Part shown: in pieces, positions 13,589 to 18,637 of the stretch
Layout: each line of letters begins with the position of its first letter
How positions within the stretch are numbered: the stretch's first letter is position 1
Source: Desulfobulbaceae bacterium
Lineage (GTDB): Bacteria; Desulfobacterota; Desulfobulbia; Desulfobulbales; DAOVSZ01
Assembly (NCBI GenBank): GCA_030627725.1
Contig: DAOVSZ010000011.1
Coordinates: 1-18,637 of the forward strand
DNA: 18,637 bases
Direction of reading: 5' to 3'
Program-made: the position numbers and the translations under genes
The notes under the pieces: generated by a model
What the model was told of the DNA's origin: nothing
The model's input: only the letters and a program-made list of their open reading frames with translations
The model's database searches: none

Positions 13589-13941
13589 GCCATCACGTCA
13601 AGTAACGTGCCGGTTTGATTGGCGGAAATGGAGTCGGCAGCGCTGCTGGCAGTCTCCAGGGTTGCGCCGATACTTGTATCCGCAGCCTTCTTCACCTGGG
13701 GCTGAGCAGTGTTCTCCGTGGAACTCATCTCTCGTGTCAACTCACTCTGTCTTTCCGCCGCAATCTCCCGTTTGATCTTGGTGGTCTCAGTCTGCCTCCG
13801 GGTTGTTGTCTTCCTGGTGATTTCGGTCTCAGCATTTCCTTCCCGGATGGTCTCTCTTGCAATCTGCACATCCTGGCTGCGCTGATAGCTGGTGGACCGA
13901 GTCACTTGGGGCGTACTGTTTACAGCCGAAACATCTGCCAT
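13585..13941 (-). CDS. small Thr/Arg/Glu-rich protein, function unknown (start revised)
   Basis: I do not recognise a family. From the ATG at 13941 the product has 118 residues. It is rich in Thr, Arg, Glu, Ser and Ala, with a charged and probably helical middle (I-K-R-E-I-A-A-E-R-Q-S-E-L-T-R-E) and a small hydrophobic end G-T-L-L-D-V-M-A. It has no Cys, Trp or Phe and no signal peptide. The start is fixed by a GGAGG site 6 nt upstream; the open frame continues to a TTG at 14031, but that codon lies in the -35 region of the gene's own promoter. The TAG stop is formed by the tip of the MITE-like element. Composition and position suggest pairing with the 92-codon gene downstream. Confidence 0.72.
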   Translation of the reverse strand: MADVSAVNSTPQVTRSTSYQRSQDVQIARETIREGNAETEITRKTTTRRQTETTKIKREIAAERQSELTREMSSTENTAQPQVKKAADTSIGATLETASSAADSISANQTGTLLDVMA

Positions 13942-14002
13942 GACAGACCTCCTGTCCCTGAAGGTTAAACGAAAACTTTCAGAAACAACCAAAGAACGAA
14001 TG

Positions 14003-14031
14003 CTTATACTATATAGAATACTTCTTAACAA
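14003..14031 (-). promoter_or_regulatory. sigma-70-type promoter for the 118-codon gene
   Basis: On the minus strand, -35 TTGTTA (14031-14026), a 17-nt spacer and -10 TATAAG (14008-14003) predict a start near 13996 and a leader of about 55 nt. Confidence 0.6.
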
Positions 14032-14045
14032 AGCCCTTTGTCAAC

Positions 14046-14119
14046 CCGTAACTGTCCAGCAGCAGGCTGACGGTTGAAACGACGCTAGCCTCCGAATAGC
14101 GGAGCTGATCGTATATGAA
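14046..14119. repeat. degenerate copy 2 of the dispersed palindromic repeat
   Basis: CCCGTAACTGTCCAGCAG followed by CAGGCTGACG repeats the left part of the element at 5992-6098 (CCCGTAACTGTTCAGCAG, then CAGGCTGACG), with about 19 nt missing between the two blocks. A CTGATCGT stretch near 14106 matches the right half of copy 1. The right terminal inverted repeat is absent, so this copy is truncated. Confidence 0.55.
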
Positions 14120-14120
14120 G

Positions 14121-14168
14121 ACCTCCTTCTTAAGACTACCCCAAAAACAGGGATCCTCAGAAGGAGGT
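14121..14168. repeat. 10-bp inverted repeat containing an SD/anti-SD-like pair
   Basis: ACCTCCTTCT (14121-14130) is perfectly complementary to AGAAGGAGGT (14159-14168), with 28 nt between them that can pair further with mismatches. No start codon follows at a useful distance on either strand. Confidence 0.5.
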
Positions 14169-14273
14169 ATATCTCGTCTGACCGGCAAAGCTGATTAGAT
14201 TCGCACCAGCGGAGCTGGTGGTTTAATGTAATTAATTAACCTGAGAGAGAAGATTGATCATTAATCAAACTAG
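14169..14273. other. AT-rich gene-free stretch with a REP-like hairpin
   Basis: A 7-bp perfect stem, CACCAGC-GGA-GCTGGTG (14204-14220), is followed by AT-rich partial palindromes (GGTTTAAT to ATTAACC; TTGATCATTAATCAA). No gene is seen. Together with the features on either side, 13942-14440 holds no coding region. Confidence 0.5.
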
Positions 14274-14305
14274 AAAAGGGGGGCGAGAATTAACTCACCC
14301 CCCTT
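14274..14305 (-). terminator. GC-rich terminator after the structured element
   Basis: On the minus strand, AAGGGGGGTGAG (14305-14294) pairs with CTCGCCCCCCTT (14287-14276) around 6 nt, followed by TTCT. Its layout matches the tRNA-Glu terminator at 14401-14431, with different but compensating stem bases. Confidence 0.8.
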
Positions 14306-14313
14306 AAATTTTC

Positions 14314-14396
14314 CGTGGCGTCCCCAATCCCGCCTCGCGGGATCTGCGACAGTCTTTGAATCCCGCTGAAGCGGGACGTGAAAGACTTTCACGCCA
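14314..14396 (-). ncRNA. candidate structured RNA carrying a copy of the tRNA-Glu 3' end
   Basis: Read on the minus strand, TGGCGT (14396-14391) can pair with ACGCCA (14321-14316), closing two internal hairpins. The first is AGTCTTT...AAAGACT (14387-14351), with a nested TCCCGC-TTCA-GCGGGA. The second is ATCCCGC-GAG-GCGGGAT (14343-14327). The 3' part, TTGGGGACGCCACG, is identical to the end of tRNA-Glu including CCA, and a GC-rich terminator follows. It matches no ncRNA class I know. It may instead be REP-like hairpins inserted between duplicated tRNA ends, so the ncRNA call is tentative. Confidence 0.35.
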
Positions 14397-14397
14397 T

Positions 14398-14431
14398 TAA
14401 AAAAAGGAGACGAATTTTACTTCATCTCCTT
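14398..14431 (-). terminator. intrinsic terminator of the tRNA-Lys-tRNA-Glu unit
   Basis: On the minus strand, AAGGAGATGAA (14431-14421) pairs with TTCGTCTCCTT (14414-14404) with one T-G pair, followed by TTTTT. It begins 10 nt after the encoded CCA of tRNA-Glu. Confidence 0.85.
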
Positions 14432-14440
14432 AAACTTTCG

Positions 14441-14518
14441 TGGCGTCCCCAACCGGATTTGAACCGGTGTTGCCGGCGTGAAAGGCCGGTGTCCTGGACC
14501 AGGCTAGACGATGGGGAC
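14441..14518 (-). tRNA. tRNA-Glu (UUC)
   Basis: A complete cloverleaf on the minus strand: acceptor GTCCCCA/TGGGGAC, D-stem GTCT/AGGAC region, anticodon stem CCGGC/GCCGG with loop CTTTCAC (anticodon UUC at 14482-14480), and T-arm ACCGG-TTCAAAT-CCGGT. The discriminator is G73 and CCA is encoded (14443-14441). It lies 17 nt after tRNA-Lys in the same transcript. Confidence 0.97.
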
Positions 14519-14535
14519 GTATTGTTGTTTTTGTT

Positions 14536-14611
14536 TGGGGGGTCGTGCGCGACTCGAACGCGCGACTCTCTGCTTAAAAGGCAGATACTCTACCAGCTGA
14601 GTTAACGACCC
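14536..14611 (-). tRNA. tRNA-Lys (UUU), with unusual A10-U25 and C73
   Basis: A complete cloverleaf on the minus strand: acceptor GGGTCGT/ACGACCC, D-stem ACTC/GAGT, anticodon stem TCTGC/GCAGA with loop CTTTTAA (anticodon UUU), variable GAGTC, T-arm GCGCG-TTCGAGT-CGCGC, and encoded CCA (14538-14536). The pair at positions 10-25 is A-U instead of the usual G-C, and the discriminator base is C instead of A. All stems pair, so it is probably functional. Confidence 0.95.
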
Positions 14612-14629
14612 GCCGGATCAAAGTTTTCG

Positions 14630-14658
14630 ACATTACCCCAAACATATGGAGCTGTCAA
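14630..14658 (-). promoter_or_regulatory. promoter of the tRNA-Lys-tRNA-Glu unit
   Basis: On the minus strand, a perfect -35 TTGACA (14658-14653), a 17-nt spacer and a weak -10 TAATGT (14635-14630) predict a start near 14623, about 12 nt before tRNA-Lys. Confidence 0.65.
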
Positions 14659-14700
14659 GTATCAACTCTTCTTGTTGAAACAATTCTTCTTTGAAACTCC

Positions 14701-14729
14701 TTGTAGAGAACTCTCTGGTCTGCTATATT
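14701..14729 (+). promoter_or_regulatory. promoter for the rdgC-like gene
   Basis: TTGTAG (14701-14706), a 17-nt spacer and TATATT (14724-14729) with an upstream TGC (extended -10) predict a start near 14736 and an 88-nt leader. It is divergent from the tRNA promoter. Confidence 0.55.
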
Positions 14730-14823
14730 TTTACCCTTTCTTGCTGAGGGGAAAAGACCTTCCTCTTCCGACAGCCGGGACAGGACCTTACCAGAAAACA
14801 CATAAAAACTTTAGGTTGAAATA

Positions 14824-15429
14824 ATGGGATTACTGTCTAGTTCTACGAGCTTTGTCCGGTATACGGTTGAAGGGGATCTGCCGCCGAATTTCTGGTCCTT
14901 TGCCGATGAGCACATCAAAAATTTTTCCTTTCGTGATATCGACGACAGCTATGAAGAACGGTCTGTCGGCTGGGTCTCGGTGGAGAATATGTTCGACAGC
15001 GAATTTTCGTATGCATCCTATGCAGCCGGCGACTATGTCGTGCTGTCTCTTCGGATTGATGAAAGAAAGGTTGCGCCTGCGGTATTAAACAAATTCTGCC
15101 TCAAAGAGGAAGAACGTATCAAAAAAGAGCGTGAGATCCCCCGGTTGAACAGGGCGCACAGGATGGAGATCAAAGAGAATATGAAGCTCATGCTCCTTAA
15201 AAAGGCTGTCCCGGTCCCTGCTGTCCATGACCTCTGCTGGAACCTTTCCGACGGGACGCTTCTCTTTTTTACCACCAACAAAAAGGCCCAGGAAACGCTT
15301 GAAGACTTCTTTAAAGATACCTTTGGGCTCCACGTGGTCCTGCAGATTCCGTATCATGTCGCAAGCCGGCTTCTTGGCCCGGAAAAGGAACAGGCCCTTT
15401 CCGATATTACCCCTGACATCTTTATTTAG
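14824..15429 (+). CDS. short RdgC-like (recombination-associated) protein
   Basis: The 201-residue product begins M-G-L-L-S-S-S-T-S-F-V-R-Y-T-V and contains F-S-F-R-D-I-D-D-S-Y-E-E-R-S-V-G-W-V-S, then a charged helical middle (E-E-E-R-I-K-K-E-R-E) and P-V-P-A-V-H-D-L-C-W-N. These features match the short RdgC-like proteins of deltaproteobacteria. E. coli RdgC is about 300 residues, binds DNA as a ring-shaped dimer and modulates RecA; this version lacks roughly a third of that length, so the same activity cannot be assumed. A weak AGG site precedes the ATG. It leads a plus-strand block and is followed after 9 nt by its partner gene. Confidence 0.78.
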   Translation: MGLLSSSTSFVRYTVEGDLPPNFWSFADEHIKNFSFRDIDDSYEERSVGWVSVENMFDSEFSYASYAAGDYVVLSLRIDERKVAPAVLNKFCLKEEERIKKEREIPRLNRAHRMEIKENMKLMLLKKAVPVPAVHDLCWNLSDGTLLFFTTNKKAQETLEDFFKDTFGLHVVLQIPYHVASRLLGPEKEQALSDITPDIFI

Positions 15430-15438
15430 GACATTTTC

Positions 15439-15999
15439 ATGGACCTTATAGATCTGATTGCAGAAAAGAAATTTCTCGGCCAGGAATTCTTGACCTGGCT
15501 CTGGTATAAGAGTGATGAACGAGGAGGTCCGGTTAACATCCCTGGTTCAGGTGATGTCCTGATTGTTTTTGAAAAGCACCTCCTCCTTGAATATGGTGAA
15601 GGAGATGCGCACGAAAAAGTTATCTGCCAGGGACTGCAGGCAGAACTGAAAGAGGCGCGGACCGGACTGGCCATGGGGAAAAAACTGGAGCAGGCCCGGA
15701 TCCATCTCGTACAAGGCGACTACGAATGGCACCTCACCCTCAAGGGCAGCCTGATGGAGTTCCGCAGCGTCAAACCGCCAAAAACCATGGAGCAAACCGA
15801 AGAATCAGACGATCCGTCAGCAATTGAGGCCAAGATCCTCGACAGAATCGGGATGATTGAGACTGCGGTAAGGACGATTGACGATCTTTTAAGGATGTTT
15901 CTGGAGCAGAAAACCAGCCCGGACTGGGACAATGAACTTCAAAAAATCAGGAGATGGGTAAAGAAAGGAGCCTCGACACCATCGACCGAACGCATATAA
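15439..15999 (+). CDS. conserved protein of unknown function beside the rdgC-like gene
   Basis: The 186-residue product has no domain I can name with confidence. It opens M-D-L-I-D-L-I-A-E-K-K-F-L-G-Q-E-F-L-T-W-L-W-Y-K-S-D, a pattern I associate with the protein that often follows short RdgC genes in deltaproteobacteria. The middle (about 70-115) is mixed helix and strand. The end (about 125-180) is a charged helix with a Trp-rich tail. There is no signal peptide or membrane segment. The ribosome site overlaps the rdgC-like stop codon (TTTAGGAC), which argues for coupled expression. A role with the RdgC-like protein is inferred from position only. Confidence 0.75.
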   Translation: MDLIDLIAEKKFLGQEFLTWLWYKSDERGGPVNIPGSGDVLIVFEKHLLLEYGEGDAHEKVICQGLQAELKEARTGLAMGKKLEQARIHLVQGDYEWHLTLKGSLMEFRSVKPPKTMEQTEESDDPSAIEAKILDRIGMIETAVRTIDDLLRMFLEQKTSPDWDNELQKIRRWVKKGASTPSTERI

Positions 16000-16014
16000 C
16001 ATAGGACAGTTGTT

Positions 16015-17454
16015 ATGGAATTTGAAACCGTCATCGGGCTGGAGATACACGCCCAGCTCAAGACCAAGAGCAAGATCTTTTGTACCTGTTCCACTGCCTT
16101 TGGAGCAGAGCCGAACACCAACACCTGCCCGGTCTGTCTCGGCATGCCCGGCGTGTTGCCGGTGCTGAACAAAAAAGTCGTTGATTATGCCATCCGAATG
16201 GCGCTTGCCACAAACTGCCGGATCACCCGGACCAACCAGTTTGCCCGCAAAAACTATTTCTACCCGGACCTGCCCAAAGGATACCAGATCTCTCAGTTTG
16301 ATCTGCCCATTGCCGAGCACGGCTTTATTGAGGTTGAAAGCGGCGGCAGGACAAGACGCATCGGTCTGACCCGGATCCACATGGAAGAAGACGCCGGCAA
16401 ACTCGTCCATTCCGAACATGAACCGGAAAGCTATGTTGACCTGAACCGGACCGGTACGCCGCTGATCGAAATCGTCAGCGAACCGGATATCCGGGCGCCT
16501 GAGGAGGCCGCGGCCTATCTCAAAAAACTGCATGCAATCCTGAAGTATCTCGATATCTGCGACGGCAATATGCAGGAAGGCAGTTTCCGCTGTGACGCCA
16601 ACATATCCCTCAGGCCCACAGGAGAAGACGAGCTCGGGACCCGGACCGAGCTGAAAAACATGAACTCCTTCCGCAACGTGCAGCGCGCCCTTGAATATGA
16701 AGAGCGGCGGCAGCGTGATATCCTGCTGGAGGGCGGAAAAATCATCCAGGAGACCCTGCTCTGGGACCCGGACAAGAACGTGACAAACTCAATGCGCGGC
16801 AAGGAAGAGGCGCATGACTACAGATACTTTCCAGACCCGGACCTGGTTCCTGTTGTGATTGACGACACCTGGATCGACTCTGTTAAAAAATCTCTACCGG
16901 AACTCCCTGAAGAACGGAAAAACCGCTTCATTCATGAATTCGACCTGCCGGAGTATGACGCTGAAATCCTCACCTCGGAGAAAGAACTGGCCGATTATTT
17001 TGAATCTGCGCACAACCATTACTCCCAGGCGAAAAAACTCAGCAACTGGATCATGACCGAACTGATCCGTGAACTGAAAGGAGAAGAAACGGACATCAGT
17101 AAGTGTCCGGTGACACCCGAAAACCTGGCAACACTCCTGAACATGATCGACAAGGGAACCATCAGCGGCAAGATCGCCAAGACCGTGTTTGCCGACATGA
17201 TGGAAACCGGTAAAACCCCAGAGACCGTCGTGAAAGAAAAAAATCTGGTGCAGATGAGCGATGAGGGAGATCTCTTAAAGATAGTCCAGGAGATTATCGC
17301 TGAAAACCCAGGCCAGACAGCTGATTTCAAAGGCGGCAAAACCAAGCTGATGGGATATTTTGTCGGCCAGCTGATGAAAAAGACCAAAGGCCGGGCCAAC
17401 CCCAAGCTGGCCAATCAGCTCTTTTCGCAGGAACTGGGAAAAGAAGGGGCTTAG
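16015..17454 (+). CDS. gatB: Asp/Glu-tRNA amidotransferase subunit B
   Basis: GatB is the kinase/transamidase subunit of the GatCAB complex that turns Glu-tRNA(Gln) and Asp-tRNA(Asn) into the correct aminoacyl-tRNAs. The 479 residues match the family. The N-terminus reads E-T-V-I-G-L-E-I-H-A-Q-L, with zinc ligands Cys23, Cys25, Cys38 and Cys41. Next come K-N-Y-F-Y-P-D-L-P-K-G-Y-Q-I-S-Q, R-I-H-M-E-E-D-A-G-K and D-L-N-R-T-G-T-P-L-I-E-I-V. The C-terminal tRNA-binding YqeY-like tail ends with G-K-T-K-L-M-G-Y-F-V-G-Q-L-M-K. gatA and gatC are not in the window. It follows the partner of the rdgC-like gene by 15 nt. Confidence 0.98.
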   Translation: MEFETVIGLEIHAQLKTKSKIFCTCSTAFGAEPNTNTCPVCLGMPGVLPVLNKKVVDYAIRMALATNCRITRTNQFARKNYFYPDLPKGYQISQFDLPIAEHGFIEVESGGRTRRIGLTRIHMEEDAGKLVHSEHEPESYVDLNRTGTPLIEIVSEPDIRAPEEAAAYLKKLHAILKYLDICDGNMQEGSFRCDANISLRPTGEDELGTRTELKNMNSFRNVQRALEYEERRQRDILLEGGKIIQETLLWDPDKNVTNSMRGKEEAHDYRYFPDPDLVPVVIDDTWIDSVKKSLPELPEERKNRFIHEFDLPEYDAEILTSEKELADYFESAHNHYSQAKKLSNWIMTELIRELKGEETDISKCPVTPENLATLLNMIDKGTISGKIAKTVFADMMETGKTPETVVKEKNLVQMSDEGDLLKIVQEIIAENPGQTADFKGGKTKLMGYFVGQLMKKTKGRANPKLANQLFSQELGKEGA

Positions 17455-17464
17455 GTGACATGCG

Positions 17465-18199
17465 GTGGACAAACAGGACTGGCAGAATAAGGGGGCGGGT
17501 CACAGAAAGCGTCTTCGAGAGAAATTCCTGGAACTGGGCATTGAGGCCTTTACCAACCAGGAGGTGATTGAACTCCTGCTGACCCTTGGAACCCCCCAGA
17601 AAGACTGCAAGGAGATTGCCCGCAATGCATTAGGTCATTTCGGCTCCCTCCCTGCTGTTCTCTCGGCTTCACCGGCTGAACTGCAGCAGATCAAAGGAAT
17701 CGGCCCGATAAACGGTTTTGCAATCCATTTTGTTCACGGGGTTGCACGCAGTTATCTCAAACACCGGATAGAAGGCAAAAACTATCTTCGTTCCTCCAAA
17801 GAGGTTTCCGAGTATCTCATACACTCCATGCGGGACCTTGAGCATGAGATATTCAAGGTCATTTTCCTTAATGCGGACCACGGCATTATCACGACTGAGA
17901 TCATTACAGAAGGGACCATCACGGCCAACACCATCTACCCCCGTGAGGTGATCAAATCAGCGCTCAAATATAATGCCGCTGCCATGATCATCGCCCATAA
18001 CCATCCTTCGGGAAACAGCGCCCCCTCTCCGGAAGATAAAAGGCTGACCCGCAGCATGCATCTGACCTGCTCACTCATGAATATCCGGCTCCTTGATCAC
18101 CTGATCATTGCCGGCTCGGGCACACCATTCAGCTTTGCCGATAACGGTCTTATGGAGTCTCTCCGCGAGGAGTGCGCATCAATCCTCACGAAGCCCTGA
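17465..18199 (+). CDS. radC: RadC-family JAMM-domain protein
   Basis: The 244-residue product has an N-terminal UPF0758 region, a helix-hairpin-helix-like segment (L-Q-Q-I-K-G-I-G-P at about 73-81) and a C-terminal JAB/MPN domain with the metal motif H-N-H-P-S-G-N-S-A-P-S-P-E-D (His178, His180, Asp191) and an upstream Glu145. RadC proteins were once linked to DNA repair; the true function is unsettled. The start is GTG with a poor ribosome site 10 nt after the gatB stop. The ATG of hemW follows the stop by 7 nt, so the genes appear to be cotranscribed. Confidence 0.93.
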   Translation: MDKQDWQNKGAGHRKRLREKFLELGIEAFTNQEVIELLLTLGTPQKDCKEIARNALGHFGSLPAVLSASPAELQQIKGIGPINGFAIHFVHGVARSYLKHRIEGKNYLRSSKEVSEYLIHSMRDLEHEIFKVIFLNADHGIITTEIITEGTITANTIYPREVIKSALKYNAAAMIIAHNHPSGNSAPSPEDKRLTRSMHLTCSLMNIRLLDHLIIAGSGTPFSFADNGLMESLREECASILTKP

Positions 18200-18206
18200 T
18201 CTTTCC

Positions 18207-18637
18207 ATGAACCCTGCCGGCCTCTACATCCACATACCTTTCTGCAGATCAAAATGCGCCTACTGCTCCTTTACCTCGTATCCGTGCGCAGGCCATGACC
18301 TTGACGGATATCTTGCCGCTCTTACACAACAAGCAACGCAGATGGCAACGCATCCATGTGTCCGGGAAAGAACGTTTGCCTCCCTTTTTATCGGCGGCGG
18401 CACACCGACCGTGTATGACGGCAACCAACTTGCGGATCTTCTCAAAACCTGCCGGAGCCTTTTCCGATTTGCCAATGTTTCCGAGATATCGATCGAAGCA
18501 AATCCCAACACCCTCACCTTCCAAAAAACATCCGCACTCAGACAACCCGCACCATATTATGAGAGCGGCGGGATCTAGTCTTTTTCCGTTCCTGTCCTGC
18601 AATCGATCGGACGAAGCCATACCGCTGCTGATGCCTC
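18207..18637 (+). pseudogene. hemW: hemW-like radical SAM gene, interrupted by in-frame TAG, cut by window edge
   Basis: HemW is a heme-binding radical SAM protein related to coproporphyrinogen oxidase HemN. The start M-N-P-A-G-L-Y-I-H-I-P-F-C is typical. Cluster cysteines 13, 17 and 20 (C-x-x-x-C-x-x-C), I-G-G-G-T-P-T and E-A-N-P-N-T-L are present. At codon 124 there is a TAG (18576-18578). Beyond it, in the same frame, S-F-S-V-P-V-L-Q-S-I-G-R-S-H-T-A-A-D-A resembles normal HemW. The block just before the stop replaces the expected G-I-N-R-x-S-x-G-V-Q-S motif with P-A-P-Y-Y-E-S-G-G-I. It may be a pseudogene or an assembly error near a contig end. No ribosome site is seen; it is probably coupled to radC. 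Confidence 0.7.

Noticed and set aside
13942..14031. N-terminal extension of the 118-codon protein from a TTG
   Set aside because: The TTG lies in the -35 box of the predicted promoter, while the ATG at 13941 has a perfect GGAGG.
14121..14134. Fragment of a 16S rRNA 3' end (ACCTCCTTCTTAAG)
   Set aside because: The likeness is only about 14 nt with two mismatches, and no other rRNA sequence lies next to it.
14316..14396. Hammerhead-type ribozyme (three-way junction)
   Set aside because: The CUGANGA and GAAA core strands are not at the junction.
14318..14396. A second, complete tRNA gene
   Set aside because: Only the acceptor 3' strand and a T-arm-like hairpin are present; no anticodon arm, D-arm or matching GTCCCCA 5' acceptor strand is found.
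18576..18578. Pyrrolysine-coding TAG in hemW
   Set aside because: The codons before it have also diverged from the conserved motif, and HemW is not known to contain pyrrolysine; a lesion or assembly error is simpler.
1..18637. CRISPR array, defence cassette, prophage or transposase gene
   Set aside because: No regular direct-repeat/spacer pattern and no coding region of such a family was seen on either strand.

Overview
Kind of organism. The window looks chromosomal and probably comes from a flagellated Desulfobacterota (deltaproteobacterium), perhaps near Desulfobulbales. The support is gene content: flagellar order flgF-flgG-flgA-flgH, a stand-alone FlhB C-terminal-domain protein, a short RdgC-like protein with its usual partner, and a nadA-nifS pair. 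The order-level placement is an inference from family resemblance, not a search. The two edges (a possible flgI start on the left, a broken hemW on the right) suggest the window may be a whole contig.

Layout. (1) 1-3869, minus strand: flhB-like gene, then flgF, flgG, flgA, flgH and a possible flgI start. A textbook sigma-54 promoter lies just before flgF and fixes its start. (2) 4056-5842, plus strand: queC (queuosine precursor synthesis) and nagZ (cell-wall recycling). (3) 5843-6323: gene-free, with a 107-nt imperfect palindrome and then the promoter and long leader of an HPF-like/cold-shock fusion gene (6324-6857). (4) 7034-11701, plus strand: nadA and a cysteine desulfurase, then a UDP-glucuronate 4-epimerase-like gene and UDP-glucose dehydrogenase, closed by a strong bidirectional terminator. 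(5) 11778-13941, minus strand: cyclophilin, PilZ protein and two small low-complexity proteins separated by a 181-bp MITE-like element. (6) 13942-14440: a gene-free, hairpin-rich stretch. It includes a second degenerate copy of the repeat from region 3 and a possible structured RNA built on a duplicated tRNA-Glu 3' end and terminator. (7) tRNA-Lys and tRNA-Glu on the minus strand. (8) 14824-end, plus strand: rdgC-like gene, its partner, gatB, radC and an interrupted hemW.

How the genes work together. The flagellar block makes rod proteins (FlgF, FlgG), the P-ring chaperone (FlgA) and the L-ring (FlgH). The desulfurase beside nadA probably supplies sulfur for the NadA 4Fe-4S cluster. The epimerase and dehydrogenase together would make UDP-glucuronate and UDP-galacturonate for surface polysaccharide. 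The rest is housekeeping. No defence system, CRISPR array, phage or transposase gene was seen. The least explained parts are the small-repeat region 13400-14440, the structured element next to tRNA-Glu, the leader of the HPF/cold-shock gene and the hemW interruption.
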